In this document: positions 34,770 to 43,955 of the stretch, one piece after another | How the letters are laid out: each line of letters opens with the position of its first letter | Numbering within the stretch: position 1 is the first letter of the stretch | Origin: Eubacteriales bacterium | GTDB lineage: Bacteria > Bacillota > Clostridia > Lachnospirales > Lachnospiraceae | Length of the DNA: 64,000 bases | Direction of reading: 5' to 3' | NCBI GenBank assembly: GCA_030524545.1 | Contig: JAUNGM010000007.1 | Coordinates: 62,001-126,000 of the forward strand | Notes under the pieces: model-generated | What the model was told of the DNA's origin: nothing | What the model saw: only the letters and a program-made list of their open reading frames with translations | Database searches by the model: none | Translations under genes and position numbers: made by a program

Positions 34770-36125
34770 ATGGATTTAAGAGGAAAAAGAGTTCTTGTTT
34801 TCGGTTCCGGCAAGAGCGGGATCGGAGCGTCAGATCTGCTGGGCAAAGTGGGAGCATGCCCGATCATCTACGACGGGAACGGAGAAATCGATAAAGATGG
34901 AGTGGTACATAAGACTTCCGGGGATTACCCGCTGGAGGTATATGCAGGAGAACTGCCGGCAGAGGTACAGGAGGGACTGGATCTGGTTGTGCTGAGTCCA
35001 GGTGTCCCTACAGATATTCCTCTGGTGAAGAGTTTTTATGACCAGGGACATCCTGTCTGGGGTGAGGTGGAGCTTGCTTATCAGACTGGCAAAGGTGAGG
35101 TTCTGGCGATCACCGGAACAAATGGCAAAACCACCACAACGGCTCTTCTTGGCAAAATCATGGAAGACGCCAGGGATTCCGTATTCGTGGTAGGAAATAT
35201 CGGAACTCCGTATACATCCAAGGCCCTGGAAATGACAGATGAGAGTACGACAGTTGCAGAGATCAGCAGCTTCCAGCTTGAGACGATCGAGAAATTTGCC
35301 CCGAAGGTCAGTGCGATTCTGAATATCACGGAAGATCATCTGAATCGTCATCATACGATGGAGGAGTACATCCGTGTAAAGGAACTGATCGTGGAGAATC
35401 AGAGCGCGGATGATGTATGTGTCCTGAATTATGAGGATGAAGTTCTCCGGGAATTTGGAAAAGCGATTGTTCCGAAGACGGTATATTTTTCCAGTATCCG
35501 TAAGCTGAACGAAGGAATTTATCTGGACGGCGATATGATCGTGCTGAAAACTTCCGATGAGGAAATTCCGGTGGTTAAGACTACGGAACTGAAGATTCTC
35601 GGCCGTCATAATCATGAGAATGCAATGGCTGCGGCTGCTATGGCCTATTATGCGGGCGTACCGATGGAAAGCATCCGGAAAAGCGTCCGTGAATTTACCG
35701 CCGTTGCCCACCGTATTGAATATGTGACGGAGAAGAACGGCGTTGTTTATTACAACGATTCCAAGGGAACCAACCCGGATGCTGCAATCAAAGGAATTCA
35801 GGCTATGAATCGGCCGACCCTGCTGATCGGCGGCGGATATGACAAAGGTTCCAGCTATGATGAATGGATCGAGGCTTTTGGCGGTAAGGTAAAATATCTG
35901 GTGCTTATCGGCCAGACGAAAGAGAAAATCAGGGAAGCGGCTGAGAGACTGGGATTCCATAATACTATCCTGTGTGAGAATCTGGAAGAGGCTGTGAAGA
36001 TCTGCGCTGAGAAAGCAGAAACCGGAGATGCCGTACTGCTTTCGCCTGCATGCGCAAGCTGGGGACAGTTTGACAACTATGAGCAGCGCGGGGATATGTT
36101 TAAGGAATACGTGAAGGCGTTGTAG
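34770..36125 (+). CDS. murD: UDP-MurNAc-L-alanine:D-glutamate ligase
   Basis: Adds D-glutamate to UDP-MurNAc-L-Ala with ATP in the cytoplasm. 451 residues: N-terminal UDP-binding domain (VFGSGKSGIGASDLL), ATPase domain with GTNGKTTTTALLG near 114, HHTMEEY near 196, and the C-terminal domain with DSKGTNPDAA near 330. Last gene of the first half of the dcw cluster; a strong terminator follows. Confidence 0.97.
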   Translation: MDLRGKRVLVFGSGKSGIGASDLLGKVGACPIIYDGNGEIDKDGVVHKTSGDYPLEVYAGELPAEVQEGLDLVVLSPGVPTDIPLVKSFYDQGHPVWGEVELAYQTGKGEVLAITGTNGKTTTTALLGKIMEDARDSVFVVGNIGTPYTSKALEMTDESTTVAEISSFQLETIEKFAPKVSAILNITEDHLNRHHTMEEYIRVKELIVENQSADDVCVLNYEDEVLREFGKAIVPKTVYFSSIRKLNEGIYLDGDMIVLKTSDEEIPVVKTTELKILGRHNHENAMAAAAMAYYAGVPMESIRKSVREFTAVAHRIEYVTEKNGVVYYNDSKGTNPDAAIKGIQAMNRPTLLIGGGYDKGSSYDEWIEAFGGKVKYLVLIGQTKEKIREAAERLGFHNTILCENLEEAVKICAEKAETGDAVLLSPACASWGQFDNYEQRGDMFKEYVKAL

Positions 36126-36138
36126 GATTTACAAAGTT

Positions 36139-36187
36139 CAGCGGAATGGAAACTGGCAAATGCCGGAAGCCATTCCGCTGTTTTTAT
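36139..36187 (+). terminator. Terminator after murD
   Basis: CAGCGGAATGG (36139-36149) and CCATTCCGCTG (36170-36180), perfect over 11 bp, then TTTTTATAT. It ends the mraZ-murD part of the cluster before the inserted module. Confidence 0.92.
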
Positions 36188-36227
36188 ATCATAGCAAATT
36201 CCTTTGAAAAGATTATACCCGGGGACT

Positions 36228-36884
36228 CTACTGGTCAGATTCCTGATTCCGGCTGCATTCCAGATAGTTATAAAACGTGAATTTACTAATATGAAGAAGT
36301 TCGCAGATACGTTCTCCGGACTTGGTTATGAGGAAAGCACCTTTTTGATCCAGATAGCGGATAAATTTAATCTTTTCGTTCTTGTTCATTTCTCCGGCTG
36401 ATTTGCCGATTTCTTCCTGGCCTTTTTGAATCAGATAGGACAGAAGGTTGTTCACATCTGCAGAAAACACTTCTCCTTTATTGCCGTTTCCAAGATTTTC
36501 AAACTGATTATACTGGCGGAGAAAACCTTCCAACTGGAGGGTTTCAGTGATGTCCAGATTCACACAGATGGAGCCAATGGCTTTACCGTCATTGTTCTTC
36601 AGATAAATGGAAGAGGAACGGAGAATCTTTCCATCCTGGGTGGCGGTGATGTAATTGAAACGGTCGCCGTCTTTCACTGTACCGTGAAGAACCTCAAGGC
36701 CGAGATTGCTTCCGCATCCGCCGGGTGTTCGGTTAGTGACTCCTGCGTTACGGATATCTACAATCGTATGATTATAATCTTTGGTAAGATCGTGAAGAAC
36801 CACCTCGCATTTATTTCCAAAATGATTTTCAATCAGGTTCAAAAGTTGTTTCAGGATGGGCATGATTTCGTCAATAGATTGCAT
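36228..36884 (-). CDS. YheO/DauR-type PAS-HTH transcriptional regulator
   Basis: 218 residues: an N-terminal PAS-like domain (YheO, about 10-120; KCEVVLHDL, GSNLGLEVL) and a C-terminal helix-turn-helix (about 165-215; GERICELLHISKFTFYNYL). DauR of Pseudomonas, in this family, represses D-amino-acid catabolism genes. The gene diverges from a D-amino-acid-type PLP enzyme and RidA, so control of these two is the likely job, with a D-amino acid or product as ligand. Start at 36884 follows AGAGGTGA on the minus strand; an upstream in-frame ATG has no site. Confidence 0.85.
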   Translation of the reverse strand: MQSIDEIMPILKQLLNLIENHFGNKCEVVLHDLTKDYNHTIVDIRNAGVTNRTPGGCGSNLGLEVLHGTVKDGDRFNYITATQDGKILRSSSIYLKNNDGKAIGSICVNLDITETLQLEGFLRQYNQFENLGNGNKGEVFSADVNNLLSYLIQKGQEEIGKSAGEMNKNEKIKFIRYLDQKGAFLITKSGERICELLHISKFTFYNYLECSRNQESDQ

Positions 36885-37199
36885 AAGTTCACCTCTGAGA
36901 TAATAAAATTTAAAGCTTATCTTTACTATACCACATGAAAATTTATTAAACAAACATAATATTATAGATCATAAAATATAAAATCTTATAGAAACTGGAA
37001 AATATTACAAGAAGTAATGAAAACGACAATCAAAGCTAACAAAAAGAAAGAAAAATGATTTGAAATATAACAAAAAGTATGATACCATATAGCTATGAAA
37101 AAAAGAATATGTATAAAAACAGCAAAGAATCAAATAAAAAGTTATGATACATTTCTGATTTCCATTAAGACAGATGGTACATCATATGGAGGAAGCAAG
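36885..37199. other. AT-rich divergent intergenic region
   Basis: About 315 bases, strikingly A-rich. It holds a rightward promoter at 37060-37088 (TTGAAA, 17 bp, TACCAT) and presumably the operator of the DauR-like regulator. No clear long palindrome was found. A low-quality open frame from 37095 joins the next gene but has no ribosome site. Confidence 0.5.
37060..37088 (+). promoter_or_regulatory. Promoter of the D-amino-acid module
   Basis: TTGAAA (37060-37065), 17-bp spacer, TACCAT (37083-37088). Confidence 0.55.
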
Positions 37200-38315
37200 A
37201 TGCGGAAGGAATTATTAGAACAGTTAGAAACTCCCTGTATTGTAATTGATATGGAAAAAGCAAAGGCCAATATCAAAAAAATGCAGAAGGCAGCGGATAT
37301 ATACGGATGCAAGTTGAGGCCTCACGTGAAAACACATAAAATGCCGTTGTTTGCAAATATGCAGTTGGAAGCAGGTGCCTGCGGAATAAGCTGCGCAAAA
37401 GTGTCTGAGGCGGAGGTGATGGCTGATGGAGGGGCAGAGGATATTTTTATTGCCTATCCTATGGTTGGCGCATTCCGTGTGAAGAGGGTGATTGCTCTGG
37501 CGAAGCGCGTGAAAAGGCTGATTCTTGGGGTTGACAGTATGGAGTGTGCCGTTCCTTTAAATAAAGCAGCAGGAGAAGCCGGCATTCTTCTGGAAATCCG
37601 GATGGAGGTGGATACTGGCGCAAAGAGAACAGGCGTTGTACAGAATCAGGCAGTAATCCTTGCAAAACAGCTTCAGGCTCTGCCAAATTTAAAACTTACC
37701 GGAATTTACACCTTTAAGAGTCTGGTATATCGGGGGAAACCGACGATGGACAACCATATGGCTGGTGTGGAAGAGGGAGAGCTGATGGAACAGATTGCGG
37801 CAGAACTTAGGGATGCAGGAGTGGTGATTGAAGAAATCAGCGCGGGATCTACTCCCACAGGACTTGAGGTAGCAAAGACCGGAAAAGTAGATGAGATTCG
37901 TCCGGGAACCTATATTTTCAACGATTATATGATGTACAAGGAACATGCTGCTTTTCCGGATGAAATCGCAGTACGTATTTATGCTACGGTGGTCAGTACC
38001 CCCTGCAAAGAATATGCAGTGATTGACGGAGGAACCAAGACCTTTCCGAAGGATGTCTGCCTGGATGCTCCTCCCTGTTGTTATCCGGGGTATGCATTTG
38101 TTGTCGAAAACGATGATCTTAGACTGCGCCGGATAAATGAAGAGCATGGAATGCTTGTGAGCCGGAAAGGCGATACGGGACTTCACGTAGGTGATGTGGT
38201 GGAATTGATTCCGATTCATGTATGCACTGCTGTAAATATGCAGAATTATGTCTATCTGTATGATGGAAAAGGTATCCAAAAAGAGCCTGTAGCTGCCCGG
38301 GGGATGCTGGTATGA
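37200..38315 (+). CDS. D-threonine aldolase / D-serine dehydratase-like PLP enzyme
   Basis: A fold-type III (alanine-racemase-like barrel) PLP enzyme of 371 residues. PLP lysine in RPHVKTHK near residue 46; GAKRTGV and GSTPTG supply phosphate contacts; near the C terminus IPIHVCTAVN has the His-X-Cys pair that binds the catalytic metal in D-threonine aldolase and eukaryote-type D-serine dehydratase. It should cleave or deaminate a D-3-hydroxyamino acid; which one is unknown. ATG at 37200 follows GGAGGAAGCAAG. RidA downstream, which clears enamine/imine products, slightly favours a dehydratase. Confidence 0.87.
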   Translation: MRKELLEQLETPCIVIDMEKAKANIKKMQKAADIYGCKLRPHVKTHKMPLFANMQLEAGACGISCAKVSEAEVMADGGAEDIFIAYPMVGAFRVKRVIALAKRVKRLILGVDSMECAVPLNKAAGEAGILLEIRMEVDTGAKRTGVVQNQAVILAKQLQALPNLKLTGIYTFKSLVYRGKPTMDNHMAGVEEGELMEQIAAELRDAGVVIEEISAGSTPTGLEVAKTGKVDEIRPGTYIFNDYMMYKEHAAFPDEIAVRIYATVVSTPCKEYAVIDGGTKTFPKDVCLDAPPCCYPGYAFVVENDDLRLRRINEEHGMLVSRKGDTGLHVGDVVELIPIHVCTAVNMQNYVYLYDGKGIQKEPVAARGMLV

Positions 38316-38422
38316 GGATCCATACAATTATTGCCCGCAAAACAGAACAGTGGCAGTGAAGCAGGGGCAAACGGGAAACGGAACAAGGAAAGAAATAAAA
38401 AAATAAAGAAAGAGGAGAACAT

Positions 38423-38887
38423 ATGAGTGACGTATATGTAAGGTTAAAAGAACTGGGATTGGAATTACCGAAAGCACCGGCGAGAGGAGGCGTGTATTCT
38501 TCTTCGAGAGAATTTGGAAATCATTTGGTATATATATCCGGATGTGGTCCGGCGATTGACGGCCCGGTAAGGGGAAAAGTCGGAAAAGAGTTTACAAAAG
38601 AAGAAGCACAGGTATTTTCCAGGAATTCGATGCTGAATGTGCTGGCTGTTTTACAGGATCGGATCGGTGATCTGAATAAAGTAAAACAGGCAGTGAAGAT
38701 TCTGGTTTTTGTAGCCAGCGATGATGATTTTTACGAGCAGCCTTTTGTGGCGAATGGAGGTTCTCAGCTTCTGGTGGATTTATTCGGGGAGGAAAAGGGG
38801 AAACCTGCACGTTCGGCTGTGGGGATGAATGTTTTGCCTGGAAATATTCCTGTGGAAACAGAAGCGATTTTTGAAATTAAAGAGTAA
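38423..38887 (+). CDS. RidA family enamine/imine deaminase
   Basis: 154 residues of the YjgF/YER057c/UK114 fold. The key arginine lies in ARSAVGM near 132 and the acidic partner in VETEAIFEI at the C terminus, as in active RidA. It hydrolyses reactive 2-aminoacrylate-type intermediates released by PLP dehydratases before they damage other PLP enzymes. It is 107 bases after the D-amino-acid enzyme, with its own AGAGGAG site, and a terminator follows. Confidence 0.92.
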   Translation: MSDVYVRLKELGLELPKAPARGGVYSSSREFGNHLVYISGCGPAIDGPVRGKVGKEFTKEEAQVFSRNSMLNVLAVLQDRIGDLNKVKQAVKILVFVASDDDFYEQPFVANGGSQLLVDLFGEEKGKPARSAVGMNVLPGNIPVETEAIFEIKE

Positions 38888-38908
38888 TTATAACGTAATT
38901 ATAAAGTT

Positions 38909-38949
38909 TGCGCGGCGGCTGCCAAAAGAGCAGTTTTCCGCGCACTTTT
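38909..38949 (+). terminator. Terminator after ridA
   Basis: TGCGCGG/CCGCGCA with inner CTGC/GCAG, then CTTTTATT. It means ftsW needs its own promoter in 38950-39051; only weak candidates were seen there. Confidence 0.8.
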
Positions 38950-39051
38950 ATTCATAAAATATCTGAAATTCGATTTCCATATCTAAAAAGTCATATCCAC
39001 CCTGTTCCCTTTCATATTTATAAATAACACCCATATTCCGGAGGCCGTGTA

Positions 39052-40197
39052 ATGTCTGAGGAAGAAAAGAAGCAGCAGAGCAGACCGGATATGACCTTGC
39101 TTGTCCTGGTGCTGGTTCTGGCGGCATTTGGGCTTGTGATCATGTTCAGTGCCAGTTCCTATAATGGCCGGGTGCGTTTTCATGATTTTGCCTATTACTT
39201 TAAAAAACAGTTTTTTGCAACGGCGCTTGGACTTGCGGCCATGTACATAGTGTCCAGGATGGATTATCATTTCTTCACCTCCCTTGCTCCGGGAGCATAC
39301 CTGCTGTCCATGGTTTTGTCAACCGCGGTTCTGTTGGTGGGGCAGGAAATCAACGGGTCCAAGCGCTGGCTGAACCTTGGTCCTCTATCCTTTCAGCCGT
39401 CCGAGTTTGCTAAAGTGGCAGTGATTCTCTTTCTGGCATGGCAGATTGACCGCACGGAAAAGAGTACGTCGGGTCTCTGGTTTATGTGCAGAACCATGCT
39501 CACGCTGCTCCCGATTGTGGGACTGGTAGGTTCCAATAACCTGAGTACGGCAATCATCATACTTGGGATCGGCGTGATCCTGATTTTTGTTTCCAATCCC
39601 AAATACATACAGTTTATTGGACTTGGCGGAGCAGGAATCGCATTTGTGGCAGTTTTTCTGGCAGCAGAAAGCTATCGTCTGGAGCGGCTTGCCATCTGGA
39701 GAGATCCGGAAAAATATGAAAAGGGCTTTCAAACCATCCAGGGCCTTTATGCGATCGGCAGCGGCGGTCTTTTTGGCAGAGGGCTGGGGAGCAGTCTGCA
39801 GAAGCTCGGATTTGTGCCGGAAGCGCAGAATGACATGATCTTTTCGATCATCTGTGAGGAACTGGGGCTTGTGGGAGCTGCGGCATTGATTCTATTGTTC
39901 CTGCTTTTGCTCTGGCGTCTGTGTGTGATTGCAACCCATAGCCGGGATCTGCAGGGGACACTGATCTGCGGAGGAATTATGGGACATATGGCAATTCAGG
40001 TGATCCTGAATATTGCGGTGGTGACAAATACCATTCCGAATACCGGAATTACGCTTCCGTTTGTCAGCTACGGAGGCACCTCAGTTGTATTTCTGCTGGC
40101 GGAAATGGGGCTGGCTTTAAGTGTGAGCAGTCACAGGAAATCTTTTCCTGCATACAATAAGAGTAAGAGGCCCTTTAGGAGTGAAAGGCTTGGATGA
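39052..40197 (+). CDS. ftsW: SEDS peptidoglycan polymerase, FtsW
   Basis: Polymerises lipid II into glycan strands at the septum with a class B PBP. 381 residues with about ten membrane helices and the SEDS signatures NGSKRWLNLGPLSFQPSE near 102, and PEAQNDMIFSIICEELG near 256. Context in the division cluster favours FtsW over RodA. It opens the second half of the cluster, after the inserted module. Confidence 0.93.
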   Translation: MSEEEKKQQSRPDMTLLVLVLVLAAFGLVIMFSASSYNGRVRFHDFAYYFKKQFFATALGLAAMYIVSRMDYHFFTSLAPGAYLLSMVLSTAVLLVGQEINGSKRWLNLGPLSFQPSEFAKVAVILFLAWQIDRTEKSTSGLWFMCRTMLTLLPIVGLVGSNNLSTAIIILGIGVILIFVSNPKYIQFIGLGGAGIAFVAVFLAAESYRLERLAIWRDPEKYEKGFQTIQGLYAIGSGGLFGRGLGSSLQKLGFVPEAQNDMIFSIICEELGLVGAAALILLFLLLLWRLCVIATHSRDLQGTLICGGIMGHMAIQVILNIAVVTNTIPNTGITLPFVSYGGTSVVFLLAEMGLALSVSSHRKSFPAYNKSKRPFRSERLG

Positions 40198-41500
40198 GAT
40201 TCGAATTGCAGGAGGAAAGCCCCTCTATGGGACAGTATCCGTACAGGGCTCTAAAAATGCGGCACTGCCCATGATGGCAGCTTCTCTGCTCCATCGGGGA
40301 GTCAGTGTGCTGAAGGGCTGTCCAAAGATTGCAGATGTATTTTGTATGGAAGAGATTCTGCGTGAATTGGGTGCGGTTACCTGGTGGGAGGATCACGATT
40401 TATATATGGATTGTACGTATGCTGACGGGACAGAGATTCCCTGCGCTTTTACTGGAAAGATGCGATCATCTGTGATACTTCTCGGTGCTCTTCTGGGGCG
40501 GAGCGGGATGGGATGTTTGGGATACCCGGGCGGCTGTGTGATCGGACAGCGCCCGATTGACCTGCATCTTTATGCACTTCGAAAGCTGGGAGCGGTGATT
40601 GAGGAAGGCCCCTTTTTGATTTCCGCCATGTGCGGGAGGCTTTTGGGCAATGAAATCTGTTTTGCGAATAAAAGTGTCGGGGCAACGGAACAGGGAATTC
40701 TGGGAGCTGTTCTTGCAAAAGGGGAAACCTGCCTGAAAAACTGCGCCCGGGAGCCTGAGATCAAATGGCTCTGCCGGTATCTTCGCGGCATGGGAGCGGA
40801 GATTCAGGGGGACGGAGGTGACTGCATCTATATTAAAGGTGTTGAGGAACTGAAGGGCGGAGATATGCAGGTTCCTGCGGACCGGATCGTGGCGGGAACG
40901 TATCTGTGTGCATGCGCGGCAACCAGGGGAAAAGTGGCTCTTACGAATCCGCCGGAAGGAGAATTAGATGCATTCCTGGAAGTATATCGGAAAATAGGTG
41001 GACAATACAAAGTAAAGAGTGGTAAACTAGTAGCTGACGGAAGCGGGGTACGGCATGCCCTTCCGTTACTGGAGACAGAAGTGTATCCGGGATTTCCCAC
41101 AGACCTGCAGTCTCCTTTGATGGCTGTACTGGCAACGATTCCCGGGGAGAGCCATATCCGAGAGATGATTTTTGAGGATCGTTTCAAGGCAGCCGCAGAG
41201 CTGAACCGCATGGGTGCGGGGATTACCGTTACCGGCCGTGATGCGTGGATTCAGGGAGGAAGTCCGCTTCATGGATGTACGGTCTATGCAGAAGAGCTTC
41301 GGGGCGGAGCTGCTCTTATTCTGGCTGCGCTGGCGGCTGAGGGAGAGACGACGGTACGGGGATATTCCTATATTTGCCGGGGTTACGAACATATATGTGA
41401 AGATTTGGCCGCACTTGGCGGTGTGATTATGAAAGATACAGGAACTGATTTATATGAAAACATCCATTTTTCAGAAAAAACTGCAGATCAATATCAATAG
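40190..41500 (+). CDS. murA: UDP-N-acetylglucosamine 1-carboxyvinyltransferase
   Basis: First committed step of peptidoglycan synthesis: adds enolpyruvate from PEP to UDP-GlcNAc. 436 residues with GSKNAALP near 22 (substrate lysine) and the fosfomycin-target cysteine at about residue 116 in PGGCVIGQRP. I choose TTG at 40190, giving the family start MDEIRIAGGKPL, because AGGAG lies 8 bases before it; GTG at 40181 is alternative. The start overlaps ftsW by 8 bases. MurG would normally be here. Confidence 0.93.
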   Translation: MDEIRIAGGKPLYGTVSVQGSKNAALPMMAASLLHRGVSVLKGCPKIADVFCMEEILRELGAVTWWEDHDLYMDCTYADGTEIPCAFTGKMRSSVILLGALLGRSGMGCLGYPGGCVIGQRPIDLHLYALRKLGAVIEEGPFLISAMCGRLLGNEICFANKSVGATEQGILGAVLAKGETCLKNCAREPEIKWLCRYLRGMGAEIQGDGGDCIYIKGVEELKGGDMQVPADRIVAGTYLCACAATRGKVALTNPPEGELDAFLEVYRKIGGQYKVKSGKLVADGSGVRHALPLLETEVYPGFPTDLQSPLMAVLATIPGESHIREMIFEDRFKAAAELNRMGAGITVTGRDAWIQGGSPLHGCTVYAEELRGGAALILAALAAEGETTVRGYSYICRGYEHICEDLAALGGVIMKDTGTDLYENIHFSEKTADQYQ

Positions 41501-42566
41501 TAAAGCATGGAAAATCATAGGAGTATGTCTGGCAGCCGTCCTTTTATCCGGTGTGATCTTCTTTTTTACTTACTTTAAAGTAAGTACGGTGGAAGTGATG
41601 GGAAGCAGCCATTATTCCGAGGAAGAGGTAAAGGAGATGATCCTGCAGGGGCCGTTTGCTTACAATTCCGTATTGGCCCCTATCCTCTGTTCTAAGGACG
41701 ATGCAGGAGACATTCCTTTTGTGGACGGCTTCCGGGTGAAGCAGATGAACCACAACACCATTGTCATCAGTGTCAAGGAAAAGAAGCCGGTGGGCTGTAT
41801 TCCTTATCTGGACAGCTATATATATTTTGACCGGAACGGTATTTTTATCGAAAGTTCCCGGGAACGTACGGAAAAAGTTCCGTTTTTTGACGGAATCCAG
41901 GTGGATAACGTGATCATGAATGAGAAGCTTCCTATAAAAGGAAAGACCATTCTGAATACTGCAGTTGCGCTTTCCACAATTTTCCAGAAAAATGATATGC
42001 TTCCGGATCATATTCAATTTGATGAGAGTAATCAGATCAATCTGATTTACGGGGATGTTACGGTTCAGCTTGGCGAGGACAAGTATCTGGAAGACAAGAT
42101 GGCGCGGGTTTTTGCCATCCTTCCCATGATTTCCGGCAAAAAGGGAATCCTGCATCTGGAGAGTATTACGGACAGCGGAAAACCTACTTTTGAAAAAGAA
42201 GCAGAGGAAGTTACGGCAGAGAACTGGAACGGAGGCTATGACGAAAACGGTGATTATACCGGAGACGGTGAGTACGATGAAAACGGGAATTATGTCGGTC
42301 CGAAACCAGAAGCTGCAGGAGATTCCGATGGTGAGAATCCGGACAGTGCTGGTTCAGAGGGAGAATCCGGGTACGAGGATTCCTATGACGATAGCTATGA
42401 GGATCATAACGAAGATGGTTATTATGAAGATGATTATAACGATGATTATAGCGAAGATGGCTATTATGAAGATAACTATAACGAAGACGGCTACTACGAG
42501 GATAGCGGCTATGAGGACGGGTCCTATGACGATTGGTCAGAGGAGTCTTATTACGGGGACTATTGA
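41454..42566 (+). CDS. ftsQ: FtsQ/DivIB division protein with acidic Tyr-rich tail
   Basis: Bitopic divisome protein linking FtsL/FtsB-type partners and the septal synthase. 370 residues: short cytoplasmic head, membrane helix (about 20-41), POTRA domain (about 44-115), FtsQ beta domain to about 245. The last 110 residues are unlike known FtsQ: DENGDYTGDGEYDENGNYVG followed by a run of Tyr, Glu, Asp and Asn in 7-11 residue repeats (EDGYYEDDYND). It overlaps murA by 47 bases. The outer tail would be strongly negative at the wall. Confidence 0.88.
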   Translation: MKTSIFQKKLQININSKAWKIIGVCLAAVLLSGVIFFFTYFKVSTVEVMGSSHYSEEEVKEMILQGPFAYNSVLAPILCSKDDAGDIPFVDGFRVKQMNHNTIVISVKEKKPVGCIPYLDSYIYFDRNGIFIESSRERTEKVPFFDGIQVDNVIMNEKLPIKGKTILNTAVALSTIFQKNDMLPDHIQFDESNQINLIYGDVTVQLGEDKYLEDKMARVFAILPMISGKKGILHLESITDSGKPTFEKEAEEVTAENWNGGYDENGDYTGDGEYDENGNYVGPKPEAAGDSDGENPDSAGSEGESGYEDSYDDSYEDHNEDGYYEDDYNDDYSEDGYYEDNYNEDGYYEDSGYEDGSYDDWSEESYYGDY

Positions 42567-42625
42567 TTCAGTACGCTGAAATGACGAAAATTCTTGAAAA
42601 AAGTATAAAAAAACAAAAATAGTGG

Positions 42626-42654
42626 TTGATTAATTCGAAAAAAAAATATATGAT
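42626..42654 (+). promoter_or_regulatory. Promoter of ftsZ
   Basis: TTGATT (42626-42631), 17-bp spacer with an A9 tract, TATGAT (42649-42654). Gives ftsZ a separate, probably strong, promoter. Confidence 0.75.
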
Positions 42655-42727
42655 ATATCTATATGTAGCTTGATATTATTTTGAGAATAATTTTTCGATA
42701 TCAGGAGAAATAAAAGGAGGAAGTACA

Positions 42728-43897
42728 TTGTTAGAGATTATGACAAATGAGGCTGAGTCATCTGCGAAGATTATTGTCATTGGCGTAGGTGGAGCCGGAA
42801 ATAATGCAGTAAACAGAATGGTGGAAGAAACCATTGGCGGAGTAGAGTTTGTAGGTGTCAACACTGATAAGCAGGCTTTAACTCTGTGTAAAGCTCCGAC
42901 AGTACTTCAGATTGGAGAAAAGATTACCAAAGGCCTTGGCGCAGGAGCACAGCCGGAAGTTGGACAGAAGGCCGCTGAGGAGAGCATAGAAGAAGTGAAG
43001 CAGTTAATGGAAGGTGCAGATATGGTATTCGTTACCTGTGGTATGGGCGGCGGAACCGGAACAGGTGCTGCACCGGTCATTGCGGCAGCAGCTAAGGAAA
43101 TGGGCATCCTGACTGTAGGCGTTGTAACCAAGCCTTTCCGTTTTGAAGCCAAAACCCGTATGAACAATGCCCTCGCCGGAATCGAAAATCTGAAGAAATC
43201 GGTAGATACATTGATCGTTATCCCGAATGATAAATTACTGGAAATCGTTGACCGCCGTACAACCATGCCGGAAGCACTCCGCAAGGCTGACGAGGTTCTT
43301 CAGCAGGCCGTTCAGGGCATCACAGACCTGATTAATCTGCCTGCATTGATCAACCTTGACTTTGCTGATGTTCAGACCGTTATGACGGATAAAGGGATTG
43401 CTCACATCGGTATCGGTGAAGCAAGAGGTGATGACAAGGCTATGGAAGCTGTTCAGCAGGCAGTATCCTCCCCGCTTCTGGAGACCACCATCAAGGGCGC
43501 GACTCACGTTATCATCAATATCTCCGGAGATATCTCCCTTATGGATGCCAACGATGCTGCAAGCTATGTTCAGGAGCTTACCGGAGAAGAGGCCAACATT
43601 ATCTTTGGTGCTATGTATGATGATTCTGTTGCAGATTATGCGAGAATCACTGTTATTGCAACCGGCCTGACCGATGCGGCAGCACAGAACAGCAACAATA
43701 CTTTTGGCGGAAGGAATGCAGCTTCTCCGTTCGGAATGAAGAGACCTGCTTCCACAGCAGGACAGACAGGCAGCATGAATATGAACATGCCGAGCTTCAG
43801 CCTGCCGAACATGAACTCTTCATTTAATACGAAGATGCCGTCCAGCACAGTTCAGAAGAAGGATATCCAGATTCCTGATTTCCTGAAGAACAGATAA
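42728..43897 (+). CDS. ftsZ: Cell-division GTPase FtsZ
   Basis: Tubulin-like GTPase that forms the Z-ring. 389 residues: short N-terminal segment, [13 protein letters not shown] near 19, tubulin signature [10 protein letters not shown] near 103, T7 loop NLDFADV near 205, a Met/Asn/Ser-rich linker (about 325-375) and the conserved C-terminal peptide [10 protein letters not shown] that binds membrane tethers. Start is TTG at 42728 with GGAGG at ideal distance. FtsA is not encoded beside it. A terminator follows. Confidence 0.98.
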   Translation: MLEIMTNEAESSAKIIVIGVGGAGNNAVNRMVEETIGGVEFVGVNTDKQALTLCKAPTVLQIGEKITKGLGAGAQPEVGQKAAEESIEEVKQLMEGADMVFVTCGMGGGTGTGAAPVIAAAAKEMGILTVGVVTKPFRFEAKTRMNNALAGIENLKKSVDTLIVIPNDKLLEIVDRRTTMPEALRKADEVLQQAVQGITDLINLPALINLDFADVQTVMTDKGIAHIGIGEARGDDKAMEAVQQAVSSPLLETTIKGATHVIINISGDISLMDANDAASYVQELTGEEANIIFGAMYDDSVADYARITVIATGLTDAAAQNSNNTFGGRNAASPFGMKRPASTAGQTGSMNMNMPSFSLPNMNSSFNTKMPSSTVQKKDIQIPDFLKNR

Positions 43898-43917
43898 GAA
43901 ACCCTGAAGAAATGAGA

Positions 43918-43949
43918 GGGGCACCGCAGTTTGTGCGGTGCCCCTTTTT
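43918..43949 (+). terminator. Terminator after ftsZ
   Basis: GGGGCACCGCA and TGCGGTGCCCC, perfect 11-bp stem, then TTTTT. It also lies just past the convergent DUF1540 gene. Confidence 0.93.
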
Positions 43950-43955
43950 AGAATC

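Noticed and set aside
34830-35960. 376-codon minus-strand open frame
   Set aside because: Antisense to murD; Cys/His/Ile-rich composition typical of a reverse reading of a real gene.
37095-37199. N-terminal extension of the D-amino-acid enzyme from 37095
   Set aside because: It begins a few bases after the promoter -10, has no ribosome site, and does not fit the family start; ATG 37200 has GGAGG.
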